This document shows, in pieces, positions 1-7,320 of a DNA stretch of 64,000 nucleotides; within the stretch, counting starts at the first letter, position 1, and every line of letters begins with the position of its first letter. The DNA comes from DATHWB01 sp035544575 (GTDB lineage Bacteria > Actinomycetota > Acidimicrobiia > Spongiisociales > ZC4RG35). The stretch spans positions 1 through 64,000 of the forward strand of contig DATKEC010000073.1 of NCBI GenBank assembly GCA_035544575.1, written 5' to 3'. The notes below the pieces were generated by a model that saw nothing but the letters and a program-made list of their open reading frames with translations, was not told the origin of the DNA and did not search any database. The translations under genes were made by a program, and so were the position numbers.

Positions 1-108
1 CTCGTGGCCGACGTCCTGTGGATGGCGTGGATCTGGTTGGGCCTCGAACTGACCGCAGAACCTGCAGGGAATGTGACGCCTCCGTTGGACGTTTCCCCTC
101 ATCCCTAG
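1..108 (+). CDS. C-terminal fragment of an unidentified protein (cut by left edge)
   Basis: Frame 1 is open from the window edge to a TAG at 106-108. The first 18 codons nearly all end in G or C, as in the surrounding real genes, and encode a hydrophobic stretch rich in Trp and Leu (VADVLWMAWIWLG). This looks like a terminal membrane helix. The last 17 codons lose the codon bias, which may reflect a disordered tail. The gene body lies outside the window, so no function can be given. It ends 32 nt before the next start. Confidence 0.4.
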   Translation, partial: LVADVLWMAWIWLGLELTAEPAGNVTPPLDVSPHP

Positions 109-140
109 TTTCATTCGTCGAACCCGCTCAACGAGACCGC

Positions 141-1319
141 ATGGCACTGACCTACTCGGAACTCATCGCTCGAGCCAAGAGGGAGATCATCGAGATCGAC
201 CCTGCGACTCTTGGTGCCCGCCTGGGCGGCGACTTCGTGCTGGTGGATGTCCGGGAAGGCGACGAGTACGCCCAGGGCACGATCCCCGGCAGCAAGCACA
301 TTCCGCGGGGCTTGCTCGAGGCCAACATCGCCATGCAGGTGCCGAATCAGTCCACGGCCATCGTCTTGTACTGCGCCGGCGGCGCTCGTTCGGCATTGGC
401 CGCCAAGTCTCTCAGGGACATGGGCTATGAGAACGTCAGCTCGCTCACCGGTGGCTTCGGGCGCTGGAAGAACGAGGGGCGCTCGTGGGCCGAGCCAGTC
501 ACCCTCAACCAGGATCAAAAGGTTCGCTACAGCCGTCACACCCTCCTGCCGGAAGTGGGAGAAGAGGGCCAGGCCAAGCTGTTGGACTCCAAAGTTCTGC
601 TGATCGGAGCGGGAGGGCTGGGGTCGCCGGCGGCCATGTACCTGGCCGCTGCAGGGGTCGGCACCCTCGGCATCGTGGACTTTGACGTGGTGGACGCGTC
701 GAACTTGCAGAGGCAGATCCTGCACAACATGGACCGTCTGGGCGAGGCCAAGGTCGAATCCGCCCGCCAGACGCTGCAGGCGCTCAATCCGGACGTGAAG
801 ATCGAGCCGTATCGGGAACGTCTGTCCGCAGACAATGTCCTCGACATCATGTCGGGATACGACGTGGTCGTCGACGGGGGTGACAACTTCCCGACCCGCT
901 ACCTCATCAACGACGCGTCATTGCACCTGAGGATCCCGGTTGTCCATGGTGCGATCTTCCGGTTCGAGGGTCAGGCCAGCGTCTTCCACCCCTACGTCGG
1001 ACCGTGCTACCGGTGTCTCTTTCCCCAGCCGCCTCCACCTGAATTGGCGCCGTCGTGCGCGGAAGCCGGCGTGCTCGGAGTGCTTCCCGGGATCGTTGGC
1101 TCGATCGAGGCGATGGAGGCGATCAAACTGCTTCTGGGGATCGGTGAGCCTCTCACCGGCCAGCTGCTCACCTACGACGCGCTCACCCAGGACTTCCGCA
1201 AACTGAAGCTGCGTCGCAACCCCGCGTGTCCGGCCTGTGCGGACGAGTCGATGCCACCGGCGATCGTCGAGTACGACGACCTCTGTATGCCGGCCGGTTC
1301 GGTCGCTCGCACCGTCTGA
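141..1319 (+). CDS. moeZ: Rhodanese-ThiF/MoeB fusion, sulfur-carrier adenylyltransferase/sulfurtransferase
   Basis: Predicted cytoplasmic E1-like enzyme that adenylates a ubiquitin-like sulfur carrier at its C-terminal Gly-Gly and then forms the thiocarboxylate. Residues about 15-115 are a rhodanese domain with the persulfide loop CAGGARS (Cys78). Residues about 125-390 are a ThiF/MoeB domain with the nucleotide loop GAGGLGS at about 156 and structural zinc pairs CYRC and CPAC. Known actinobacterial MoeZ has ThiF first and rhodanese last, so the order here is reversed. The ATG at 141 is chosen because it begins the rhodanese fold (MALTYSELI). The genes downstream encode CysO, its protease and CysM, so CysO is the likely substrate. 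Molybdopterin or thiamine carriers are alternatives. Confidence 0.88.
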   Translation: MALTYSELIARAKREIIEIDPATLGARLGGDFVLVDVREGDEYAQGTIPGSKHIPRGLLEANIAMQVPNQSTAIVLYCAGGARSALAAKSLRDMGYENVSSLTGGFGRWKNEGRSWAEPVTLNQDQKVRYSRHTLLPEVGEEGQAKLLDSKVLLIGAGGLGSPAAMYLAAAGVGTLGIVDFDVVDASNLQRQILHNMDRLGEAKVESARQTLQALNPDVKIEPYRERLSADNVLDIMSGYDVVVDGGDNFPTRYLINDASLHLRIPVVHGAIFRFEGQASVFHPYVGPCYRCLFPQPPPPELAPSCAEAGVLGVLPGIVGSIEAMEAIKLLLGIGEPLTGQLLTYDALTQDFRKLKLRRNPACPACADESMPPAIVEYDDLCMPAGSVARTV

Positions 1320-1352
1320 CCGCCCCGGCCTCCCAATCACCTCCGCATCCGG

Positions 1353-1400
1353 GTGTTGCACGTGTGTTGCTGCACCCCACCCCTTCAGGAGTTCCGTCAA
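1353..1400 (+). promoter_or_regulatory. Putative poly-cysteine leader / cysteine-responsive attenuator
   Basis: A GTG at 1353 opens a reading frame starting M-L-H-V-C-C-C, with three consecutive Cys codons at 1365-1373. It stays open and in frame into the DUF4395 gene, whose own start has an AGGAG ribosome-binding site at 1388-1392. The Cys codons sit in a potential hairpin (1352-1360 with 1368-1376, one mismatch). Two CCTCC anti-Shine-Dalgarno tracts (1329-1333, 1340-1344) lie just upstream. Poly-Cys short ORFs that attenuate sulfur operons in response to cysteine are known in mycobacteria. Here no stop separates leader and gene, so an alternative longer N-terminus is possible. Confidence 0.5.
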
Positions 1401-1826
1401 GTGTCACTGACCGCCACCCCCATGATCGATGTCAACGTCCCCCGCTTCAACCAGGGCCTGGTCGCGGCGCTCACCGCGGCCGCGTTCTCCTTCGACCTCC
1501 CGGTGCTGGTAGCCGCCACGTTCGGCGTGCTGGCACTCTCGTGGCTGGGGGGTCCGTCCGTCGCCCCGTTCACGAGGATCTATGTCCACCTGATCCGGCC
1601 TCGGATCCAACCCGAAGGGCCGACCGAGTTCGAGCCGGCGGCCCCGCCTCGGTTCTCCCAGATGCTGGGAACCATGTTCCTCGGCGTTTCGACCGTGGCG
1701 TTGTACTCGGGTGCAACGGGGATCGGGTGGGGCCTGGCATTGGTCGTCACGGCGCTCGCGACGCTGGCTGCGGCTGCCCGTATCTGCGTCGGCTGCATTC
1801 TCTACGAGCGAGTGGTCCGACGATGA
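1401..1826 (+). CDS. DUF4395 membrane protein
   Basis: A 141-residue inner-membrane protein of the DUF4395 family, with about four hydrophobic segments. It ends in the family hallmark C-x-G-C-x-L-Y-E (CVGCILYERVV). The function is unknown, but members often sit beside rhodanese and thioredoxin genes in Actinomycetota, and the paired Cys suggest a redox or sulfur role. The GTG at 1401 has AGGAG eight bases upstream. An in-frame GTG at 1353 would add a Cys-Cys-Cys N-terminus. The stop overlaps the next start as ATGA. Confidence 0.82.
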   Translation: MSLTATPMIDVNVPRFNQGLVAALTAAAFSFDLPVLVAATFGVLALSWLGGPSVAPFTRIYVHLIRPRIQPEGPTEFEPAAPPRFSQMLGTMFLGVSTVALYSGATGIGWGLALVVTALATLAAAARICVGCILYERVVRR

Positions 1827-2182
1827 TCGAACGAGTCCTCGTTCTCGGCGCGGTCATCGGCGTGGCGCTGGCCCTGGTTTCTGCATGGGAGCGAAGCCGG
1901 CCCCGTCGCCTGCGCGTCTCGCCGGGCATCACCGTCTTCACGGGCCCGGATTGCCGTCTGTGTCCCTCTCTGCTGGGGGCCCTCGACGCAGCTGGAGCCG
2001 TCTATCGAACCGTGGACGTCGCCGCGCGCCCGATGCCGGGGGTCCGGTCCCTCCCGACGGTGTTGGTGGCGGATGCGGGCGGGGTGGTCGCCCTGCGAAG
2101 GAGTGGCAGGTCCGCCGTCGCCGACATCGACCTGATAATCGCCGTCGCCGCCACGGGCGGCTCCATCAAGGAGTCGGCGTGA
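1823..2182 (+). CDS. Membrane-anchored thioredoxin/glutaredoxin-like protein
   Basis: 119 residues. An N-terminal hydrophobic anchor (about 1-20) is followed by a small thioredoxin fold. A redox motif C-R-L-C lies in the early strand-helix turn (GPDCRLCPSLL), with a likely cis-Pro in RSLPTVLV. It probably handles disulfide or persulfide reduction beside the DUF4395 protein. It is translationally coupled on both sides (ATGA with DUF4395, GTGA with mec). It is shorter than ordinary thioredoxin and closer to DUF836/glutaredoxin-like proteins. The substrate is unknown. Confidence 0.7.
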   Translation: MIERVLVLGAVIGVALALVSAWERSRPRRLRVSPGITVFTGPDCRLCPSLLGALDAAGAVYRTVDVAARPMPGVRSLPTVLVADAGGVVALRRSGRSAVADIDLIIAVAATGGSIKESA

Positions 2183-2595
2183 CGCGCGTCGACCCCCAGA
2201 TCCGCGAGGCGATGCTCGTCCATGCCGAGAATTGTCTTCCCGAGGAGTCGTGCGGGCTGCTGGCCTCCGGCCCCGATGGGCGCATTCGCATGGCATACCC
2301 GCTGACCAACCATGTCCACTCGAACACGAACTACACAATCGAACCGCGCGAGCACTTCAAGGCACTGCGCCACGCGGAGGCGCAGGGATGGGAGATCAGC
2401 GGAGTCTTCCACAGCCACCCGGATTCGGCCGCCTATCCGTCACCAACCGATGTGCGGCTCGCCCCTGACCCCACCTGGCTCTACGTGGTGGTCGGGATGG
2501 GGGATCGGACCAATCCCGAGGTGCGCGGGTTTCGGATCGTCGACGGCGAGATCCGTGAGAAGACACTGACATTCCAAGAGAGGACCGAGCAATGA
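2179..2595 (+). CDS. mec: Mec-like JAMM metallopeptidase, CysO-cysteine hydrolase
   Basis: A 138-residue single-domain Mov34/MPN+ zinc peptidase. The JAMM residues are visible: Glu in PEESCGLL, H-S-H-P, then S-P-T-D after the standard spacing. In M. tuberculosis the homolog Mec (Rv1334) cuts cysteine off the C-terminus of CysO-cysteine. The gene order here, mec-cysO-cysM, is the same as Rv1334-Rv1336. GTG start in a GTGA overlap with the upstream thioredoxin-like gene; stop in an ATGA overlap with cysO. Confidence 0.9.
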   Translation: MTRVDPQIREAMLVHAENCLPEESCGLLASGPDGRIRMAYPLTNHVHSNTNYTIEPREHFKALRHAEAQGWEISGVFHSHPDSAAYPSPTDVRLAPDPTWLYVVVGMGDRTNPEVRGFRIVDGEIREKTLTFQERTEQ

Positions 2596-2867
2596 GCACG
2601 ACCATCAATCTCCCCACGATCCTGCGAGGTCACGCCGGCGGCCAACGCACCATCGAAGTCGCCGGGATGACTGTGGGCGAGGTCTTCGCCGACGTCTGGC
2701 GCTCCTATCCCAAGCTGGCCGAGCAGCTGACGTCGCCCGATGGTGGGCTGGCGGTGTTCATGAACGTCTTCGTCGACGACGAGGACATCCGCTATCTCGC
2801 CGGCCTCGACACGACGGTCGACGAACACACGGAGATCACGATCCTTCCCGCGGTGGCGGGCGGATGA
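2592..2867 (+). CDS. cysO: CysO sulfur-carrier protein
   Basis: A 91-residue ubiquitin-like protein of the MoaD/ThiS family ending in Gly-Gly at the C-terminus (ILPAVAGG), which is what adenylation and thiocarboxylation need. It would carry sulfide to CysM and leave with cysteine attached, to be released by Mec. It overlaps mec by ATGA and cysM by ATGA, so the three products are probably made in step. MoaD or ThiS proper is unlikely because no molybdopterin or thiamine genes are nearby. Confidence 0.9.
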   Translation: MSTTINLPTILRGHAGGQRTIEVAGMTVGEVFADVWRSYPKLAEQLTSPDGGLAVFMNVFVDDEDIRYLAGLDTTVDEHTEITILPAVAGG

Positions 2868-3835
2868 CGATCGCCGGGGCCGGCATCGACACCGGTCGAA
2901 TACGCGAACTCGGGGTGGTCGAGACTCCGTTGCTTCATCTCGATCGCATCTCTCCTCCCGGGCGGCGCATCTACGCCAAGGCCGAGTGGCACCAGCCAAC
3001 AGGATCGGTGAAGGACCGGGTCGCGGCGGCGATGGTGGCGGCGGCAGAGGCCGACGGTTCGCTCAATGGGCCCACCGACCTGATCGAGCCGTCGTCGGGC
3101 AACACCGGGATCGCCCTGGCACGGGTGGCGCGGCTCCTCGGCCATCGGCTGACTGTGCTCGTTCCCGACAATGTGTCCCGCGAGCGAATCGAGCTGCTCG
3201 ACGCCTTCGGTGCGACCGTCGAATTCACGCCGGGTGACGAGGGATCGAACGGGGCGGTGCGCCGGGCCGAGCGTCGTGCGGAGACCACCGGCGAGCGACT
3301 GCTTCACCAGTACGAGAACCGCGCGAATCCGGGAGTCCACGAGGTGACCACGGGCCCCGAGATCGAATGGCAGCTCGGGGAGCGGGGGGAGAGCCCACCG
3401 GCAGCGTTCGTGGCTGCTCTCGGCACGGGAGGCACCGTCACCGGCGTCGGAAGAGCGCTGCGCCGGTCGTTTCCCGACATCGAGATCGTGGCGGCCGAGC
3501 CTCCGGCCGGAGAATCGATATCGGGTTTGCGGTCGATGCACGACGGCTACGTTCCGCCCGTGTTCGACCCGGAGGGGATCGACGGCCGGCTGTTGGTGCG
3601 GTCGCGGCCGGCGATCGTGATGATGCGGAGGCTGGCCGACGAAGAGGGGCTGTTCGTCGGCCCGTCGGCGGGCGCGGCGGTCCACGCCGCGGTGCGTTGG
3701 GCGGAACGACTCGCCGAAGGATCCGTCGTTGTGACGCTGATCCCTGACGCAGGATGGAAGTACCTTTCGACGGGCCTGTTCTCCGGTGCCGTCGAGCGGG
3801 CTGTCGAGGCCGCCGCCGGTTCCACGCTTTGGTGA
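2864..3835 (+). CDS. cysM: CysM, CysO-dependent cysteine synthase (PLP enzyme)
   Basis: A 323-residue fold-type II PLP enzyme that in mycobacteria combines O-phosphoserine with CysO thiocarboxylate to give CysO-cysteine. Visible features are the Schiff-base Lys50 in PTGSVKDR, the substrate loop SSGNTGIA, the phosphate-binding GTGGTVTG loop, and PDAGWKYLST near the C-terminus, as in CysM/CysK relatives. Last gene of the sulfur operon. Cystathionine beta-synthase or CysK are possible from fold alone, but the mec-cysO context favours CysM. Confidence 0.9.
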   Translation: MTIAGAGIDTGRIRELGVVETPLLHLDRISPPGRRIYAKAEWHQPTGSVKDRVAAAMVAAAEADGSLNGPTDLIEPSSGNTGIALARVARLLGHRLTVLVPDNVSRERIELLDAFGATVEFTPGDEGSNGAVRRAERRAETTGERLLHQYENRANPGVHEVTTGPEIEWQLGERGESPPAAFVAALGTGGTVTGVGRALRRSFPDIEIVAAEPPAGESISGLRSMHDGYVPPVFDPEGIDGRLLVRSRPAIVMMRRLADEEGLFVGPSAGAAVHAAVRWAERLAEGSVVVTLIPDAGWKYLSTGLFSGAVERAVEAAAGSTLW

Positions 3836-3839
3836 GTTC

Positions 3840-3845
3840 TACGCT
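3840..3845 (+). promoter_or_regulatory. Candidate -10 box (TACGCT) for leaderless ROK kinase mRNA
   Basis: TACGCT matches TANNNT and ends nine bases before the kinase ATG. No Shine-Dalgarno sequence lies between. It suggests a separate leaderless transcript beginning just after the cysM stop. Confidence 0.35.
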
Positions 3846-3854
3846 CATCTCACG

Positions 3855-4721
3855 ATGACACGATACGGAGGGATCGAGGCCGGAGGCACGAAGTTCGTGT
3901 GCGCGGTCGGTCAGGGACCTCACGACATCGCCGACCGTGTTCGTATCCCAACGACAACACCGACTGAAACGTTGGCAGCCGTCCAGGACTACTTCGCCGC
4001 CCGGGACGTGGCGGCGGTGGGAATCGCCACCTTTGGGCCGGTCGAGGTCCGGAGGTCACATGCAGGCTTCGGTCGTATCACGTCGACCCCCAAGCCGGGG
4101 TGGGAAGGAGCGGACCTGCTCGGGGCGCTGCAGGCGGTGGTCGACGTGCCCATCGCCGTGGACACCGACGTCAACGGCGCAGCCCTCGCCGAATCGCGTT
4201 GGGGCGCCGGAGTGGGATGTTCGACGGTTCTCTATGTGACCGTCGGAACCGGGTTGGGAGGTGGTGCCGTTGTCGGCGGCCGAACCCTGGGGGGGTTGGT
4301 TCACCCCGAGATGGGCCATGTCAGAGTCGAGCGGCTGGCAGGCGATCGGTTCGAGGGCGTCTGTCCGTTCCACGGCGACTGCCTCGAGGGGATGGCGTCC
4401 GGGTCGGCGCTCGAAGTCCGGTGGGGACGGCCGGCTGCTCGGCTCGGTGCAGACACCGCTGCGGCCGTGGAGATCGAAGCTCACTATCTGGCTGCGGGCT
4501 TTCATCAGTTCGTCTACATCCTGGCGCCCGATGTCATCGTGATGGGCGGGGGCGTCTCCCACCTCGCCGGCCTGCACGCGGAGACCAACCGCAAGCTGGT
4601 CGAGTCAATGGCCGGCTACGCGGTCCAACCCGAACACCGTTCAGGCTTCGTCGTCGCTCCCGGACTCGGGGACGACTCGGGCATCGCCGGCGCCCTCGCA
4701 CTCGCACAATTAGCGGTGTGA
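3855..4721 (+). CDS. ROK-family sugar kinase (fructokinase-like)
   Basis: 288 residues. Begins with the ATP-binding loop GGIEAGGTKF, and has the ROK signature around the catalytic Asp (DTDVNGAAL) followed by TVGTGLGGG. A zinc site is visible as H-P-E-M-G-H, then CPFHGDC, and MGGG precedes the C-terminal helices. The EAGGTKF start and the C-x-x-H-x-x-C spacing resemble bacterial ROK fructokinases (ScrK/YdhR type). The ATG at 3855 fits the fold start. It is followed by a strong terminator and is probably monocistronic. Glucokinase activity cannot be excluded. Confidence 0.82.
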   Translation: MTRYGGIEAGGTKFVCAVGQGPHDIADRVRIPTTTPTETLAAVQDYFAARDVAAVGIATFGPVEVRRSHAGFGRITSTPKPGWEGADLLGALQAVVDVPIAVDTDVNGAALAESRWGAGVGCSTVLYVTVGTGLGGGAVVGGRTLGGLVHPEMGHVRVERLAGDRFEGVCPFHGDCLEGMASGSALEVRWGRPAARLGADTAAAVEIEAHYLAAGFHQFVYILAPDVIVMGGGVSHLAGLHAETNRKLVESMAGYAVQPEHRSGFVVAPGLGDDSGIAGALALAQLAV

Positions 4722-4758
4722 TGGGAACTGGCAATGTGTGTTCGGCGTTCTTCGGGGA

Positions 4759-4829
4759 GGAGACCCGGGGCCACCACGAGCTTGCCGTGTGACCAGCCCT
4801 CCCCTTCAGGCGCCGCGCCCCGGGTCTCC
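4759..4829 (+). terminator. Rho-independent terminator after the ROK kinase
   Basis: Perfect 13-bp inverted repeat GGAGACCCGGGGC (4759-4771) and its complement (4817-4829), followed by CTTTTT. The enclosed loop is 45 nt, which is unusually long. It lies between convergent genes, and the T-tract suits plus-strand transcription only. Confidence 0.7.
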
Positions 4830-4834
4830 CTTTT

Positions 4835-6859
4835 TCAGGGCCGAGCCGTCAACTGGCGCGCCAATTCGGCGGGTTCGGTCACCGGGCGCTGACACACGAA
4901 GTCCTCGCACACGTAGGCCAGAGTCTGATCCGGGCGATACCGGTCGACGAGGAGGGGCACCGTCCGGGCTCCCTCGCCGTCCCGGTCGACGGCGAGCACC
5001 AGGTTCGGGTGGTAGCGGTCCCAGACCGCCCGGGCGAGCCGGTCGGCATCACCGCCGGTGATAGCCACTTCGACGGCGCCGGACACGTCGAAGTCGATGC
5101 CGCCCAGCATGTGACCCACCGCCGACGGGGACCGGTCGACGACGAGCGCCGCGGCTCGCATCGCTCCCTCGGCGAGGTCGACCAGGTCGGCCTCGCCGGT
5201 GTAGGCGGCCAGTCTGAGCAATGCGTCGGCCGCCATCGAGTTGCCCGACGGCGAAGGATTGTCCATCAGGTCCTTCTCCCGGACGAGCAGTTGCTCGGCG
5301 TCTGAGCCGATGGTGTAGAAACCGCCGTCCTCCGCACCGAAGAGGCGCGTGATCGTCCGAGTGTGGGCGGCCGCGGCTTCGAACCACCGAACCTGGCCGG
5401 TGGCCTCGTACAGGGTGAAAAGTGCGAGGGCAATCGCGGCGTGATCTTCGACGAATCCGGGCACCTTTGCCTCACCGTCGGTCCACACTCGCAGCAGCCG
5501 TCCGTCGGAGTCCGTCAGGTGTGTCAGTACGAACTCGGCGCCCCGTATCGCCCTGGCGATCAGGTCGGGCCGGTCGAGGACTGCACCTGCCTCGGCGAAT
5601 GCGCGGATGGCAAGACCGTTCCAGGCGGTGACGACCTTGTGGTCGAGACCGGGCCGGACCCGCTGTGTCCTTGCGTCGAAGAGCCTCCCTCGTACGTCGG
5701 CATCGATCCGGTGTGCCTCTTGGAGGTCGACGCCGTAGTTCTCGGCCACTTCGCTGAGTAACCGGGCGTGGTGCAGGATGTTCGAGCCCTCGAAGTTGCC
5801 CTCGGCCGTCACGCCGTAGCGGGCCACCGCGAAGTCAGCCCACTCGCCGGTCACACGCCGGACCTCCTCCTCGGACCACACATAGAAGGTGCCTTCGGCG
5901 CCTTCGGAGTCTGCGTCCTCGGCGGACGTGAAGCCACCGTCGGGGTGGCTCAGGTCTCGGGCGAGGTACTCGAGTGTCCGGACTGCGACCTGTGTGAACC
6001 AGACGGACCCGAACACCTGGCCGGCTCTGAGATAGAGACGGGCGAGTTGGGCGTTGTCATAGAGCATCTTCTCGAAATGGGGGACGAGCCACTCACCGTC
6101 GACCGAGTAGCGGGCGAATCCGCCACCAACGTGATCGTGGATGCCACCCGCTGCCATCCGCTCGAGCGTCTGGCGCAGCATGGGGCCGGCCTTCGGCGCC
6201 CACTCGCGTCCTGTGATCCGCAGAAGGAAATCGAGCGCGGGCTGCTGTGGAAACTTGGGAGGTCCGCCCAAACCGCCGTGGACCGGGTCGAACAAGCGCT
6301 CGAACTGAAGATACGCGCTGTGGAGTTGATCCCTCCCGGGGGGCCTCTCACTGACGGGAACGGGCTGGCGGATGGCCTCGGTGAGTCGCTCGGCCTGCGC
6401 CCGGAGTTCACCACGCCGCTGTGTCCAGGCCTCGCTTATGGCCCCGAGCAGCTGGCGGAACGACGGCATGCCGTGGCGGGGTTCGGCGGGGAAGTAGGTG
6501 CCGGCGTAGAAGGGCCGGCGTTCGGGGTCGAGGAAGACTGTCATCGGCCAACCGCCCCGCCCCGTCATCGCCTGGGTGGCGTTCATGTAGATCGAGTCCA
6601 CATCGGGCCGTTCCTCGCGATCGACCTTGATGTTCACGAATCCGGCGTTCATCACCGCCGCCGTGTCCGGGTCCTCGAACGACTCGTGGGCCATCACATG
6701 ACACCAGTGGCACGCCGAGTATCCGATCGACAACAGGATCGGCACATCCCGCCGGGAGGCAGCCTCGAAGGCTTCCTCGCCCCACTCGTACCAGTCGACC
6801 GGGTTGTCCGCGTGCTGTCGGAGGTAGGGCGATGTGGATGTGCGAAGTCGATTGGGCAT
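4835..6859 (-). CDS. YyaL-like thioredoxin-domain protein (DUF255)
   Basis: 674 residues. The N-terminal DUF255 thioredoxin-like domain shows the conserved start (NRLRTSTSPYLRQHADNPVDW), the C-H-W-C motif in SACHWCHVM, and the VDREERPD and GGWPMTVFL signatures. The rest resembles the alpha/alpha-barrel of N-acylglucosamine 2-epimerases. Relatives (bacterial YyaL, mammalian SPATA20) are widespread, with no settled reaction. The ATG at 6859 matches the usual family N-terminus. A TACCCT box at 6886-6891 on this strand could be its -10. Confidence 0.87.
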   Translation of the reverse strand: MPNRLRTSTSPYLRQHADNPVDWYEWGEEAFEAASRRDVPILLSIGYSACHWCHVMAHESFEDPDTAAVMNAGFVNIKVDREERPDVDSIYMNATQAMTGRGGWPMTVFLDPERRPFYAGTYFPAEPRHGMPSFRQLLGAISEAWTQRRGELRAQAERLTEAIRQPVPVSERPPGRDQLHSAYLQFERLFDPVHGGLGGPPKFPQQPALDFLLRITGREWAPKAGPMLRQTLERMAAGGIHDHVGGGFARYSVDGEWLVPHFEKMLYDNAQLARLYLRAGQVFGSVWFTQVAVRTLEYLARDLSHPDGGFTSAEDADSEGAEGTFYVWSEEEVRRVTGEWADFAVARYGVTAEGNFEGSNILHHARLLSEVAENYGVDLQEAHRIDADVRGRLFDARTQRVRPGLDHKVVTAWNGLAIRAFAEAGAVLDRPDLIARAIRGAEFVLTHLTDSDGRLLRVWTDGEAKVPGFVEDHAAIALALFTLYEATGQVRWFEAAAAHTRTITRLFGAEDGGFYTIGSDAEQLLVREKDLMDNPSPSGNSMAADALLRLAAYTGEADLVDLAEGAMRAAALVVDRSPSAVGHMLGGIDFDVSGAVEVAITGGDADRLARAVWDRYHPNLVLAVDRDGEGARTVPLLVDRYRPDQTLAYVCEDFVCQRPVTEPAELARQLTARP

Positions 6860-6934
6860 CGTGCTTTCTTCGGGGTGCGCTTTCGAGGGTATCGCCAAGC
6901 GGTCACGAGCGGACCACCGTGAAGGTGGGAACAA

Positions 6935-6976
6935 TTTCCCACAGTTGGGCGTTTCTGTGAATAAGTCTGTGGATTT
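6935..6976. promoter_or_regulatory. Cluster of three DnaA-box-like 9-mers
   Basis: TTTCCCACA (6935-6943), TGTGAATAA (6956-6964) and TGTGGATTT (6968-6976) differ from the TTATCCACA box or its complement at 2, 1 and 2 positions. They lie in a locally AT-richer stretch between the YyaL-like gene and the sigma factor. No dnaA or dnaN is nearby, so this is not proposed as oriC. Chance similarity is possible. Confidence 0.25.
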
Positions 6977-7051
6977 CCTGGGGACCCCGTGGGGAAACGT
7001 CGGGTTTCACCGCGGTGGCCGTCGGGTAGACCAGAAACATGCGTGCAGGGG

Positions 7052-7080
7052 TTCACAAACGGTCAACCATCTGTCATATT
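7052..7080 (+). promoter_or_regulatory. Candidate promoter of the sigma factor gene
   Basis: TTCACA (7052-7057), a 17-bp spacer, and CATATT (7075-7080). It would give a leader of about 230 nt before the sigma gene. The ten bases GGGGTTCACA recur in the candidate promoter of the pilus operon at 46516-46525. Confidence 0.4.
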
Positions 7081-7136
7081 GAGTCCCCGTGTCTCCTCGG
7101 TCCGCGAAATTCAGCCGAGACCGAAGGATGTTCGAG

Positions 7137-7170
7137 ATTTCATCGACCGAGGCATTTCATCGACCGAGGC
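7137..7170 (+). repeat. 17-bp perfect tandem repeat in the sigma factor leader
   Basis: The unit ATTTCATCGACCGAGGC occurs twice head to tail (7137-7153, 7154-7170). Each copy contains ACCGAG, which can pair with CTCGGT at 7180-7185. That segment also forms its own hairpin (TCGGTG 7181-7186 with CACCGA 7190-7195), so alternative leader folds are possible. The rest of the 461-base gap 6860-7320 holds only weak open frames and I see no gene in it. Confidence 0.6.
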
Positions 7171-7320
7171 TTTGTCTCGCTCGGTGTCGCACCGAACGGC
7201 CGAACGTCGTGAGACGATGAGTCCCGGTACGCACGAGCGGGGCGCCCCTGCCAAATCCATCTGATCTGCCAATTCCACCTGACTTTCAATTCAAAATCGC
7301 CCTCCGGAGGTTCGATTCTC

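Noticed and set aside
5768..6922. Plus-strand frame of about 384 codons inside the YyaL-like gene
   Set aside because: Shadow of a conserved DUF255 protein; no motif and no suitable start signal.
6860..7080. Possible chromosomal replication origin
   Set aside because: Only three imperfect DnaA-box-like 9-mers and no dnaA, dnaN, parAB or long AT-rich unwinding region.
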